DNA from: Thiothrix fructosivorans
Lineage (GTDB): Bacteria > Pseudomonadota > Gammaproteobacteria > Thiotrichales > Thiotrichaceae
Length of the DNA stretch: 64,000 nt
Direction: 5' to 3'
NCBI RefSeq assembly: GCF_017349355.1
Contig: NZ_JAFMPM010000006.1
Location: 930,001 to 994,000 of the forward strand
Below the pieces are notes generated by a model. That model saw only the letters and a list, made by a program, of their open reading frames with translations. It ran no database searches and had not been told where the DNA came from. Made by a program: the position numbers and the translations under genes. Of this stretch, positions 18,524 through 27,215 are shown in pieces (positions within the stretch are counted from its first letter, which is position 1; each line of letters starts with the position of its first letter).

Positions 18524-19669
18524 ATGCAAATTAATATCCTTTCCAGCCTTGATAGTGTTGCCGTCGATCAGTGGAATGCACTGGTACACGATGCCAATCC
18601 CTTTTTGCGTCACGAATTCCTCGCCGCGTTGGAACACCACGGCTGCCTTGAGATTGAGAATGTGCGTTGGCAACCGCGCCACATTGCGGTGTATGAGCAC
18701 GATGTGCTGATTGCGGCACTGCCTTTGTACGAAAAAACGCACACTTATGGCGAATTTGTGTTCGATCATGCGTGGGCACAAGCCTACCAGCAGCACGGAA
18801 TGCGGTATTTTCCGAAATTGGTATCGTGCATTCCGTATACGCCTGCTAGCGGACAGCGCTTGCTGGTGCAAGCGGGGCGTGAAGCGGAATTGTTCCCTGT
18901 GTTGCTATCCGCCGTCATGCAAACGGCAGAAGCCTTGGAATGCAGCAGTTTCCATTGCCTGTTTCCAGCACCTGAGCAACTGGATTGGTTGGCGGACCAG
19001 GGCTTAACCGTGCGCCATGATTGCCAGTTTCATTGGCGCAATGCGGGGTATGCGAGGTTTGAGGATTTTCTCGCCGTGCTGACACCCAAAAAGCGTAAAA
19101 ATATTCGTCAAGAACGTCGCAAGGTGGCGGATGCAGGGGTGACGTTGCGGGCATTGGATGGGCATACCGCGACGGCGGTAGATTGGGAGCGTTTTGCGTT
19201 TTTCTACCAGCATACCTTTGAAAGTAAATGGGGCATTCCAACGCTGAATCTGGGCTTTTTCCGTGAAATGGCGCAGGCGTTGGGGGAGCAAGTATTGCTG
19301 ATTCTGGCGGATAATCGTGAGGGGGAATGCATTGCAGGGTCGTTGATGTTCCGCAGTGCGACGCGCTTGTACGGGCGGCATTGGGGCTGTACGCAAGACG
19401 TGGATAGCCTGCATTTTGAGGCGTGTTATTACCAAGGCATTGACTATTGCATCCACCATGGCTTGCAAATCTTTGAGCCGGGGGCGCAGGGGGAGCACAA
19501 AATTCCGCGTGGTTTTATCCCGACTTTAACCCGTTCTGCGCATTGGTTGCGGGAAAGCACGTTTCGGCAAGCGGTGGCGCGACACGCCGTTTATGAGCAA
19601 AACTCGGTGGCGGATTACATGCGTTCCGCCGCCGCACATTTGCCATATCGAGCGGATGTTAGGTGTTAG
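18524..19669 (+). CDS. FemAB-like GNAT-fold protein (PF04339-type)
   Basis: This 381-residue cytoplasmic protein resembles the FemAB-like/peptidogalycan biosynthesis family. Typical segments are NPFLRHEFLAALE near the N terminus, LTPKKRKNIRQERRKV in the middle, ALGEQVLLILADNREGECIAGSLMFRS and GRHWGCTQDVDSLHFEACYYQGIDYCI. These proteins have a double GNAT fold and are presumed acyl- or aminoacyl-transferases, but the substrate is unknown. The last 11 bases overlap the convergent amiC gene. It may be co-transcribed with tsaC, 20 bases upstream. Confidence 0.88.
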   Translation: MQINILSSLDSVAVDQWNALVHDANPFLRHEFLAALEHHGCLEIENVRWQPRHIAVYEHDVLIAALPLYEKTHTYGEFVFDHAWAQAYQQHGMRYFPKLVSCIPYTPASGQRLLVQAGREAELFPVLLSAVMQTAEALECSSFHCLFPAPEQLDWLADQGLTVRHDCQFHWRNAGYARFEDFLAVLTPKKRKNIRQERRKVADAGVTLRALDGHTATAVDWERFAFFYQHTFESKWGIPTLNLGFFREMAQALGEQVLLILADNREGECIAGSLMFRSATRLYGRHWGCTQDVDSLHFEACYYQGIDYCIHHGLQIFEPGAQGEHKIPRGFIPTLTRSAHWLRESTFRQAVARHAVYEQNSVADYMRSAAAHLPYRADVRC

Positions 19670-20927
19670 CCCGCCCATTATTGGTATAGGCAATTTGGTA
19701 ACGTTTCACGCCTTGGAACATGGCTGAGGCGAGTTGTTGCTGGTAATTCGCGGTGCGCAGGCGCTTTTCTTCCGTCGGGTTGCTGATGAAAGCCGTTTCG
19801 ACCAGCATGGAGGGGATGTCAGGAGAACGCAGTACCACGAAACGGGCGCTTTCGACGCGGTTGCGCAGCGGGTCGTTGACCTTGGAAATTTCGCCCAATA
19901 CGCTTTTTGCCAGACTCAAGCTGCGGTCAATCATGGCGTTTTGGCTTAAATCCAGCAGCACTGAGGCAATGCGGTTGCTGGTATTGTTGAGGTTGCCCCC
20001 GCCGAATTTCAGTTCATAGGAGTTTTCACTTTCTGCTATCAAGCGTGCCGCTTCGCTGGATGCGCCGTTCTCAGAGAGGATGTAAACGGAAGAGCCGCTC
20101 ACCCGTGAACTGGGGTTGGCGTCGGCGTGTACCGAGATGAATAGGTCTGCTTTGTGCTGGTGGGCAATATCCATGCGTGTGCGTAAGGGGATAAATTTGT
20201 CGCTGTCGCGGGTCAGCACGGCTTTCATGCCGGTTTCGCGGTTGATGCGGGTTTTGAGTTTGCGAGCGACTTCTAACACCACGTCTTTCTCACGTGTGCC
20301 GTTCGAGCCGACTGCGCCGGGGTCTTTGCCGCCGTGACCGGGGTCGATGACCACGATGAATTTGCCTTTGGAGGGTTCGGAGGTGACAGGGCGTTCGGGT
20401 TCGCTGCTGGTTCTTTGTTTCTTGGCGGTCTTTTTCTCTGCTTTAGGGGCGGGTTCTTCGGCTTTTTCGGATTTGTCTGAGGTGCTGCTTTTGCCAGTGG
20501 GGGTCATGGTCACAGCCAGTATATTGCTGCTGCCATCGGCTTTCAGGGAGGCTTTGACCGACACGGGGGCATTAACGTCGAGCACGACGCGTAAGCGTCC
20601 ATCATCACGGGTGGCGTAACGTATTTTGGTGATGGGTGGGCGGTCGTGTGCACCTTGTTTGAGTTTGCCCGCCATGCTGGTATTGATCAGGTCAATGACC
20701 ACGCGCTCAGGGGAATCGAGGGTAAAGACTTTATAATCAATGGGTTCATCGACTTTCAGGGAGAAAACGAGATTGTCAGGATTGCCGCTCAGGCTTGCAC
20801 CCGTTAAGCGTCCGGCACGCGCTGTGGCGGCGAGAGCTAGCGTGGCATGAAAGCCACTCGCGACAGCACCGGCTAGCGCACTGACTTTCAGGATAAAATT
20901 TCTGCGGCTCAATTTTTGGGTGTTCAT
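19659..20927 (-). CDS. amiC: N-acetylmuramoyl-L-alanine amidase AmiC
   Basis: AmiC cleaves peptide stems from peptidoglycan in the periplasm during daughter-cell separation. A twin-arginine signal (SRRNFILKVSALAG, ending near ALA) directs Tat export, as for E. coli AmiA/AmiC. An AMIN domain (about residues 40-145) should target the septum. A Lys/Glu-rich linker follows. The amidase_3 zinc domain (about residues 190-410) has the metal motifs VVIDPGHGGKDPGA, VLEVA, FISVHADANP and MLVETAFISN. The C terminus lacks LysM. A candidate promoter lies at 20986-21014. Confidence 0.96.
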   Translation of the reverse strand: MNTQKLSRRNFILKVSALAGAVASGFHATLALAATARAGRLTGASLSGNPDNLVFSLKVDEPIDYKVFTLDSPERVVIDLINTSMAGKLKQGAHDRPPITKIRYATRDDGRLRVVLDVNAPVSVKASLKADGSSNILAVTMTPTGKSSTSDKSEKAEEPAPKAEKKTAKKQRTSSEPERPVTSEPSKGKFIVVIDPGHGGKDPGAVGSNGTREKDVVLEVARKLKTRINRETGMKAVLTRDSDKFIPLRTRMDIAHQHKADLFISVHADANPSSRVSGSSVYILSENGASSEAARLIAESENSYELKFGGGNLNNTSNRIASVLLDLSQNAMIDRSLSLAKSVLGEISKVNDPLRNRVESARFVVLRSPDIPSMLVETAFISNPTEEKRLRTANYQQQLASAMFQGVKRYQIAYTNNGRANT

Positions 20928-20985
20928 GGCCTAAATGCCTTACGCGTCAGATCAAAACGGGTGGATGGAACTTGCTTGCCTATAA

Positions 20986-21014
20986 GTAATAATCTAGCAC
21001 ACGCCATTTTTCAA
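20986..21014 (-). promoter_or_regulatory. Candidate sigma-70 promoter of amiC
   Basis: On the minus strand TTGAAA (21009-21014) is followed after exactly 17 bases by TATTAC (20986-20991). The predicted start is about 50 bases before the amiC ATG. The boxes match consensus at 5/6 and 4/6. Confidence 0.45.
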
Positions 21015-21062
21015 GTGATTTTTTATCAAAGTGCGCCAACTATTTAATTAGTAACGCTTAAT

Positions 21063-21476
21063 TCATTCCATGAAAATTTCACGCGCCGTGCCGCAATAGC
21101 GGATGTGAATGCGTAAATCAGGTGGCGGCAGATAGCCCTCTGCTTTTTCTGGCCACTCGACTAGGCAGAGCGCATCCGGGCGTAAATAATCGCGGATGCC
21201 CATGTACTCCAACTCCTCTGGTTCAGCTAAACGGTACAGGTCGAAGTGGAACACGTCGCGTCCTTCCAGATAATAGGGTTCGACGAGCGTATAAGTGGGG
21301 CTTTTGACGTTGCCGCGATAACCGAGGGCGCGTAATAAGCCGCGTACCAGCGTGGTTTTGCCTGCGCCAAGGTCGCCGTGCAGGGTAATTAGCCCGCCGC
21401 TGGGGAAGCGCTGGGCGAGTGTTGCACCGACGGCGAGCATGGCGGCTTCATCGTCTACGCGTTGCCAGTTGTTCAT
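21063..21476 (-). CDS. tsaE: tRNA t6A biosynthesis ATPase TsaE
   Basis: TsaE is the small ATPase that, with TsaB and TsaD, transfers the threonylcarbamoyl group to tRNA A37. The 137-residue protein has the P-loop HGDLGAGKTTLVRGLL near residue 35, then SPTYTLVEPYYL and HFDLYRLAEPEELEYMGIRDYL, all standard for the family. Its ATG overlaps the stop of nnr (ATGA at 21473-21476), so it is translationally coupled. amiC follows 135 bases downstream; nnr-tsaE-amiC is a common gammaproteobacterial order. Confidence 0.96.
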   Translation of the reverse strand: MNNWQRVDDEAAMLAVGATLAQRFPSGGLITLHGDLGAGKTTLVRGLLRALGYRGNVKSPTYTLVEPYYLEGRDVFHFDLYRLAEPEELEYMGIRDYLRPDALCLVEWPEKAEGYLPPPDLRIHIRYCGTAREIFME

Positions 21477-22945
21477 ACGTTGATTGCTTCTCGTAAATGG
21501 GTGATGAGGTCGCTTGCTAGCAAACCGCGTTCGCCGTCAGCCGCAGCAAGGTCAGCGGCGTGCGCGTGTACCCACACGCCCGTTTCAGCCGCTGCTGTCA
21601 GCGTCAAGCCTTGCGCGAGTAACGCGGTAATAATACCCGTCAAGGTGTCGCCCATGCCACCGGATGCCATGCCGGGATTGCCTGCGGGGCAAATCGCGAC
21701 GCCGTTGCTGGATGCGACGATTGTACCCGCGCCTTTGAGTACGATAACGCCACCGTAGTCGTGCTGCAAGCGGCGGGCGGCGCTGATTCTATCCTGTTCC
21801 ACTTGCGGGGTTGTGCAGGCAAGTAAGCGAGCCGCTTCGCCGGGGTGCGGGGTCAGAATCCAGTCATCACGCTGGCTGCGGGTTTGTGCGAGTAGGTTAA
21901 GCGCATCCGCATCGAGCACTTTGGGTTGGACGGTGTTTTGGACAAGGGTCAGCAAGGCGCGTGACCAAGCCGTTTGCGCTATGCCGGGGCCAATGCCAAG
22001 CGCGTCGATATGCGCCAACAGCGGGCGTAGCTGCGCGGCAGAAGCGACGGCTTGTACCATCAATTCTGGGCGGTGCAGGTTGAGGATGGCGGCATGATCG
22101 GGGTGTGTAGCAATGGAAACCAGCCCGCTGCCAGCGCGTAATGCGGCTTCCCCCGCGAGTCGGATTGCGCCGCTCATACCGGGAGCACCTCCAACCAAGA
22201 GGCTGTGTCCATAGCTGCCTTTGTGGGCAGAACGGCGGCGTGGGGGCAAGTATGTATGCAAGGTGTGTACGCCCAGCAAGTGCATATCGGTGGGGACTTG
22301 CGCGTATACGTCATCTGGCACATCCAGCGTGGTGAAGTGCAGCTTGCCGCAATAATCACGCGCTTGCCCCGTGAATAATCCCGTTTTCAGCCCGATATAC
22401 GTGATGGTCATGGTGGCTGCAACCGCGCCCCCGCACGGTTGCCCCGTGTCGGCGTGTAGACCGGAGGGAATATCGACCGCAACAATAGGCGTAGTTTGCT
22501 GGTTGAGCAGGTGGATAGCGGCGGCGTAAGCATCCGTTACCGTGCGGTCTAACCCTGTGCCGAGCAGTGCATCCACGAAAATATCAGCGTGGGGGAGTGT
22601 GTCGGTGAAGACTTGAGTTGAGCCACCTGTTGCGATGAAATCGGCAAAGGCTTGTTGCGCCGCCCCTTGTAAGCGTTGGGGATCAGCGAGTGCGATGACG
22701 CTGACGTGCCAGCCTGCTTGCAACGCCAATCGGGCGATGACGTAGCCATCTCCACCATTATTGCCGCTACCACAGAGGACGCAGAGGGAGTGTGCATCAG
22801 ACCAGTGCGTGCGGAGGTGGTCGAAGGTGGCTTGCCCAGCGCGGGTCATCAAGGTGTAGGCGGGAATGCCTGCCTGCTGGATGGCGATGTGGTCGAGTTG
22901 GCGCACTTGGGCGGCGGTGTAGAGGCGGTGTTCCTCGGTATTCAT
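21473..22945 (-). CDS. nnr: Bifunctional NAD(P)H-hydrate epimerase/dehydratase
   Basis: This enzyme repairs hydrated NAD(P)H: an N-terminal YjeF_N epimerase (about residues 1-215) and a C-terminal ADP-dependent dehydratase (about residues 225-490). Seen are VLCGSGNNGGDGYVIARLA, DALLGTGLDRTV and VDIPSGLHADTG in the first domain. The second has HKGSYGHSLLVGGAPGMSGA, DADALNLL, LTPHPGEAARLL and GNPGMASGGMGDTLTGII. The ATG at 22943-22945 has an upstream AAGGA and is preferred over an in-frame start at 22978. It leads the nnr-tsaE unit and diverges from the flotillin-like gene. Confidence 0.96.
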   Translation of the reverse strand: MNTEEHRLYTAAQVRQLDHIAIQQAGIPAYTLMTRAGQATFDHLRTHWSDAHSLCVLCGSGNNGGDGYVIARLALQAGWHVSVIALADPQRLQGAAQQAFADFIATGGSTQVFTDTLPHADIFVDALLGTGLDRTVTDAYAAAIHLLNQQTTPIVAVDIPSGLHADTGQPCGGAVAATMTITYIGLKTGLFTGQARDYCGKLHFTTLDVPDDVYAQVPTDMHLLGVHTLHTYLPPRRRSAHKGSYGHSLLVGGAPGMSGAIRLAGEAALRAGSGLVSIATHPDHAAILNLHRPELMVQAVASAAQLRPLLAHIDALGIGPGIAQTAWSRALLTLVQNTVQPKVLDADALNLLAQTRSQRDDWILTPHPGEAARLLACTTPQVEQDRISAARRLQHDYGGVIVLKGAGTIVASSNGVAICPAGNPGMASGGMGDTLTGIITALLAQGLTLTAAAETGVWVHAHAADLAAADGERGLLASDLITHLREAINV

Positions 22946-23046
22946 GCGTAATCTTCCTTGGTGAAATAAGGGAATCACGGCAGCACTGTACTATATTGCG
23001 TATACTCAACCCTAATCGCAACCTGTCATCATCTGAGTGGAATCGT

Positions 23047-24654
23047 ATGGAAATGAACCTCTATCTCTATCTATCCTTTGGCATTCTCATGCTCGTGGGT
23101 TTAGGCTTTTTCTTATTTTCCGCGTTCTATCAGCGAGCGCAAAAAGAAACCTCGTATGTGCGTACTGGCTTTGGTGGCGAGAAAGTTATTATGGATGGCG
23201 GGGCATTTGTACTACCCGTGCTCCACGAAGTGCTGCCGATCAATATGCAAACCATGCGTATCGAAATTTCGCGTGAGCAGAATCTGGCGCTCGTTACCAA
23301 AGACCCGTTGCGGGTGGATGTGACGGCCGAATTTTTCTTGCGGGTGTCACCGGATGAAAATGCTGTCAGTACCGCAGCGCGAGCATTAGGGCGGCGTACT
23401 CTGGATTTGGCGAAAATCAATGAAGTGTTTGAAGCACCCTGCGTTGCTGCCTTGCGTTCGGTGGCATCGGGGATGGAATTGGATGAGTTGCACCAGAAGC
23501 GTGCTGACTTTGAACATAACGTGGAGGAGGCAGTGAATGCCGAGTTCCGCAAAAATGGGCTGGAATTGGTGTCGGTTTCCCTGACGGGGCTTGACCAGAC
23601 CGATAAAAGCTATTTCGACCCCAATAACTCGTTCGACTCACGCGGCCTGACGATTTTGGAGCAAATCGTTTCCGAAAACGAAAAGCGTCGTAACAACGTG
23701 GCGCAAGAAACAGCGGTTGCTATTAAGCAAAAAAATCTGGAAACCACCCTCAAAAAAGAAGAGATGGAATACAAGGAGTACATTGCACAAAATGAACGCA
23801 AACGCCAAAAAGCGGAAAATGAAGCGGAAACCCAGCGCAAGATTGAAGAGATCAATATCCAGAAGGATTTGTTGATTGAACAGGCGCAACAAAAATCCAA
23901 TATCCATCAGGCAGAGCTAGAACGCGAAGTGTCGACGGCATGGATCGAAACCAATAAAGTCAAAGCAGATTTTGAGAAGATTTCGGAAGAAATTCGCACT
24001 GCCCGTGAGCGTGCCGAAGCCGAGCGCTCCCGTGTTGTGGAGCTGATCAGTGCTGAGAAAGAAGCACAGCGTCAGCGCATTATTGCCGAAGCCAATGCGG
24101 ATGTAGAAAAAATGGCTTCCATCTCCGCGCAATTGCGCTATCAAGTGGAAGCAGCAGGTAAGAAAGCCTTGAATGAAGCCTCCAACCTGCTTTCCAACGA
24201 TCAGATTGCGATGCAGGTGAAAATGGAAATCGTGCGTCAATTGCCGAATATTATTCGCGAAAGTGTACGCCCGATGGAAAATATCGAAGGCATCAAAATC
24301 ATGCACATTGATGGCTTGAACAATGCAATCGGGCGCGGTGGTGCGGGTGGTGGCAATGGCGGCGGCGACGGTGGTGGTAATAACGGTGGCGGCGGCAGCA
24401 ATCTGGCGGAGCAAGTGGTGGATAGCGCCTTGCGTTACCGTGCGCAAGTGCCATTGATTGAAAGTTTGCTGGGTGAAGTGGGCTTGAAAGGCGGTTCGCT
24501 CAATGACATGACGCGGGGTTTGCACGAAGAAATGTTTACGGGCACATCATCAGTAGCCCCGAAAAAACCTGCGCCGCTACCCGCACGCGAGCGTGAACAA
24601 CCCGCGATGGCAGATGATGACGACGATGATTTCTATCGGGATGAGCGCGACTAA
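23047..24654 (+). CDS. Flotillin-like SPFH protein with Gly-rich insert (YqiK type)
   Basis: This 535-residue membrane-anchored SPFH protein has one N-terminal hydrophobic helix (about residues 5-27). An SPFH domain begins YVRTGFGGEKVIMDGGAFVLPVLHE and runs to about residue 215. A very long charged coiled coil follows (about residues 220-400). A Gly/Asn-rich segment of about 30 residues separates this from an unusual Asp-rich C terminus (MADDDDDDFYRDERD). The true start is the ATG at 23047 (MEMNLYLYLS), not the longer frame from 22792, which would cross the nnr promoter region. Flotillin-like proteins are thought to scaffold membrane microdomains. No NfeD partner is adjacent. Confidence 0.88.
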   Translation: MEMNLYLYLSFGILMLVGLGFFLFSAFYQRAQKETSYVRTGFGGEKVIMDGGAFVLPVLHEVLPINMQTMRIEISREQNLALVTKDPLRVDVTAEFFLRVSPDENAVSTAARALGRRTLDLAKINEVFEAPCVAALRSVASGMELDELHQKRADFEHNVEEAVNAEFRKNGLELVSVSLTGLDQTDKSYFDPNNSFDSRGLTILEQIVSENEKRRNNVAQETAVAIKQKNLETTLKKEEMEYKEYIAQNERKRQKAENEAETQRKIEEINIQKDLLIEQAQQKSNIHQAELEREVSTAWIETNKVKADFEKISEEIRTARERAEAERSRVVELISAEKEAQRQRIIAEANADVEKMASISAQLRYQVEAAGKKALNEASNLLSNDQIAMQVKMEIVRQLPNIIRESVRPMENIEGIKIMHIDGLNNAIGRGGAGGGNGGGDGGGNNGGGGSNLAEQVVDSALRYRAQVPLIESLLGEVGLKGGSLNDMTRGLHEEMFTGTSSVAPKKPAPLPAREREQPAMADDDDDDFYRDERD

Positions 24655-25790
24655 TGGCGTTGTTGCTTGCGTTTGGCGTTGGCAAGATCGGGGTTGTAGC
24701 TGTACGCGGCAATATCACGCTCTGTTTGGGCTTGTGCCAAGATGGAGGGAGCAAGTTCCCGCAATTCTTTGAGCAGCCAGGCGTAATCGCGATTGTTGGG
24801 GGCGATACCCAGCAATGACGTGGTTTCCAGCGCTTCAGTGGCAAACAGTATGCGGTATTGCGCGTATTGGTTATAAATTAGGGCATCGTTCCATGCCAGA
24901 ATCAGGTCTTTGGTTTCTTCCAGCAAATCGGTGTTGACCTGCTGGTATTGCAGCATGTACGCCAGTTTCTCGCGAATACGTTGTTCTTCCTGCTGAAGCT
25001 GATGCAGGTTGGGCAGGATGCTGTTTTCTTGCTTGGTTGTGAGCACATTGAGCAGCGTTTGACGATTTTGGTCGCTGTAAGGGGTAAATACAGTGTTAGG
25101 TGCTTGCCCCCTTTTGGGTTTAGGGAGTTCGGGGTCTTTGAGTAACGTGTCCACTTTTTGCAGGTAAGTGTGGATCGCGTCGGCTTCGGCGAGTTGAAAT
25201 TCGCGGCTGTCGCCTAAGGCATCTTGAATGCGTTTTTGCAGGCGCACGGCTTCATCGTTGAACATGGTGCGTACATGTTTATCTTCGCCGGTATGGTAGT
25301 GTAACCAAAACGCCCGGCGGCTGCGGTCGATGGCATCATAGGCAGCTTGCAATTGCTTGCTTTGTTCCCAGCGGATGTCGATGATGGTTTGCAGAAACGG
25401 GCGCTGCGTCGGCATTAAGTCTGCCCAGGCGGTAATTTTGCCGAAGAACGTGTGTAAGTTGGCCAATTGTTTAAGCATTTCTTGGCGTAAACCGTACAAT
25501 TCTGGGTAGGTAGTGCTTTCGTAGGTTTCTAAGTCCAGCTCTGTTTGGGGTTTTTTGGGGCTTCCCGTGCTGGCTTCTGTGGGTACGCTGGGTTCTTTTG
25601 CGCCTTGCCGCCAAAGAAAGCTCAAGGCTGCCACCAGCATGACACCGGAAAATCCAATCAGAATGAGCAAACGAATATCGTTGGGCAAGTTGAATTTGCT
25701 CAGAAAACGGCTCAACCAACGGATAAACAGGAACAAACCTGTGGCGGCAGCGAGCCAAGTGATAAATAAAATCAAACCGTAAGAATCCAT
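24651..25790 (-). CDS. Membrane protein of unknown function with coiled-coil tail
   Basis: I do not recognise this 379-residue protein. It has two hydrophobic helices at the N terminus (about residues 5-26 and 40-60). A Pro/Ser/Thr linker follows, then a long helical, charged cytoplasmic or periplasmic region rich in Gln and Leu, ending in a basic tail (ANAKRKQQRH). It converges on the flotillin-like gene with a 4-base overlap of stops. The convergent arrangement does not by itself suggest a shared function. Confidence 0.8.
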   Translation of the reverse strand: MDSYGLILFITWLAAATGLFLFIRWLSRFLSKFNLPNDIRLLILIGFSGVMLVAALSFLWRQGAKEPSVPTEASTGSPKKPQTELDLETYESTTYPELYGLRQEMLKQLANLHTFFGKITAWADLMPTQRPFLQTIIDIRWEQSKQLQAAYDAIDRSRRAFWLHYHTGEDKHVRTMFNDEAVRLQKRIQDALGDSREFQLAEADAIHTYLQKVDTLLKDPELPKPKRGQAPNTVFTPYSDQNRQTLLNVLTTKQENSILPNLHQLQQEEQRIREKLAYMLQYQQVNTDLLEETKDLILAWNDALIYNQYAQYRILFATEALETTSLLGIAPNNRDYAWLLKELRELAPSILAQAQTERDIAAYSYNPDLANAKRKQQRH

Positions 25791-25860
25791 GTGTGCAGGT
25801 GTTTGGTTGTGTTGCTAGGGGTTGGCTGAAGTGTAGCAGAAAAAAACAAAAGATTAGTAC

Positions 25861-25889
25861 TTGACAACTTATACGCAAAACGGTTTAAT
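25861..25889 (+). promoter_or_regulatory. Sigma-70 promoter of tRNA-Phe with stringent discriminator
   Basis: TTGACA (25861-25866) and TTTAAT (25884-25889) are separated by exactly 17 bases. The following GCGCCCT is a GC-rich discriminator typical of stringently controlled stable-RNA promoters. The predicted start is a few bases before the tRNA. Confidence 0.85.
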
Positions 25890-25901
25890 TGCGCCCTCTG
25901 T

Positions 25902-25977
25902 GGCCGGATAGCTCAGTTGGTAGAGCAGGGGATTGAAAATCCCCGTGTCGGCGGTTCGATTCCGTCTCCGGCCACCA
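25902..25977 (+). tRNA. tRNA-Phe (anticodon GAA)
   Basis: The 76-base sequence folds as a complete cloverleaf. The acceptor stem is GGCCGGA with TCCGGCC. The D arm contains GCTCAGTTGGTAGAGC. The anticodon loop is TTGAAAA on a GGGGA/TCCCC stem, giving anticodon GAA. The T loop is GGTTCGATTCC, and CCA is encoded at 25975-25977. It has its own promoter upstream and a terminator 21 bases downstream, so it is a single-gene unit. Confidence 0.98.
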
Positions 25978-25997
25978 CTTCATGATCGATATACCTT

Positions 25998-26022
25998 AGT
26001 CTGCATTCGCAGACTTCTTTTT
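25998..26022 (+). terminator. Rho-independent terminator of tRNA-Phe
   Basis: AGTCTGC (25998-26004) pairs perfectly with GCAGACT (26009-26015) around a 4-base loop ATTC. It is followed by TCTTTTT. Confidence 0.92.
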
Positions 26023-26094
26023 ATCCAGCCCCCCGTTAGCCGCCGTTGACTTTGGTGTATACTGACCTGCGTTGTCGTTACACAGGAAAGCCCC

Positions 26095-26766
26095 ATGTCT
26101 TTGCCCACTAAGCTCGAACTCGTCAGTTTCAAAATTTGCCCATTCGTACAGCGTTCTGTGATTGCGCTGCGTCAGAAAGGCATTGCGTTCACCCTCACGC
26201 ATCTTAATCCACAAGACAAACCCGCTTGGTTTAATGCGATTTCTCCCTTAGGCAAAGTGCCTGTTTTGTTGGTGGATGGTACGCCGTTGTTTGAATCGGC
26301 GGTGATTTTGGAATATGTGGATGAAGTGTATCCGCCGTCCTTGCATCCGGCTGACCCGTTAGCCAAAGCCCAGCATCGCGCATGGGTTGAATTCTGCTCC
26401 GAGTTGTTGGGTCGCCAGCACCGTATGCTGATGACAACCGATGCGGCAAGTTTTAACGAAGCACGGGATGCCTTGCAACAAGGTTTACAACGCTTGGATG
26501 CGGTAATTGCGCCCACTGCACCGTATTTCGCTGGCGCGTCTTTCCACTTGGTGGATTGTGTGTATGCGCCTTTGTTTATGCGTTTAGCCTTGTTGAAGCA
26601 AACCTATGGTTTGGAGATGCCTTTTAGCGCACGGATGCAGGCATGGAGTGATGCGTTGCTGGCGCTGGACGTGGTGAAAACGTCGGTAGTAGAAGATTTC
26701 CCGACGGTGTTTGCTAATTTCCTGAAAAGCAATAACAGCTATTTACTGAGCAAGGCTGCGGCTTGA
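26095..26766 (+). CDS. Glutathione S-transferase family protein
   Basis: This 223-residue cytoplasmic protein has a GST fold. The thioredoxin-like N-terminal domain begins LELVSFKICPFVQRSVIALRQKG and holds the cis-Pro/glutathione segment GKVPVLLVDGTPLFESAVILEYVDE. A helical C-terminal domain follows. The motif CPFVQR, with Cys at the active position, is more like omega/SspA-type GSTs (thiol transferase) than Ser/Tyr GSTs. SspA itself is normally paired with sspB, which is absent here. The substrate is unknown. Confidence 0.87.
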   Translation: MSLPTKLELVSFKICPFVQRSVIALRQKGIAFTLTHLNPQDKPAWFNAISPLGKVPVLLVDGTPLFESAVILEYVDEVYPPSLHPADPLAKAQHRAWVEFCSELLGRQHRMLMTTDAASFNEARDALQQGLQRLDAVIAPTAPYFAGASFHLVDCVYAPLFMRLALLKQTYGLEMPFSARMQAWSDALLALDVVKTSVVEDFPTVFANFLKSNNSYLLSKAAA

Positions 26767-26773
26767 TTCACTG

Positions 26774-27136
26774 TTAGCCTATCTTGAGCGCTAGCCATAT
26801 CGCCATAAACACGCCCGCTAGCAGGAATGTGAGTAATTGCGCTCTAGCTAAGTGTTTGACCGAAATGCCAAGCCCATCGCTAAAATGGTAAATGCTGCGT
26901 TCGGTGGGCAGATGTTCGGTTAACGCTGCTAAGACTTTGCCTAACAGGATTGAGCACACGACGGATAGCAAAAACGTGATAATCGCGGCGATAAGAAACA
27001 CCCGCGTTAGTCCTTGGACATTGCCAGTTTGCAGGATAGTCAGGCAGCCACCCCCTAAGGTGGTATTTAGCCCGATAAGCCATTTACTCCAATCCTTCAG
27101 GGAGGCTATCGCGTCCATTTGCGTGGTTTTTTCCAT
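26774..27136 (-). CDS. Small integral membrane protein of unknown function (120 aa)
   Basis: Three hydrophobic helices can be seen (about residues 18-40, 46-75 and 98-119), separated by short polar loops, with both ends probably cytoplasmic or periplasmic loops. The ATG at 27134-27136 (MEKTTQMDAIASLKDW) follows an AAGGA site and is preferred over an in-frame start at 27187. I do not recognise a family. It is convergent with the GST-like gene and divergent from the DUF808 gene. Confidence 0.75.
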   Translation of the reverse strand: MEKTTQMDAIASLKDWSKWLIGLNTTLGGGCLTILQTGNVQGLTRVFLIAAIITFLLSVVCSILLGKVLAALTEHLPTERSIYHFSDGLGISVKHLARAQLLTFLLAGVFMAIWLALKIG

Positions 27137-27215
27137 AACGGTATCCTTGTTCTGCCTTGTATGCTTGCTGCTACAAGCGTAGTACAACTAAATCAAATTT
27201 AATTAGGAGTTTTGT

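Noticed and set aside
22792..23046. Longer N terminus for the flotillin-like gene
   Set aside because: It would run antisense through nnr and its leader, lacks a ribosome site, and precedes the hydrophobic helix that normally begins the protein.
24340..24405. Gly-rich tract as a tandem DNA repeat or assembly artefact
   Set aside because: Codons vary and the frame stays open; it reads as a low-complexity protein linker.
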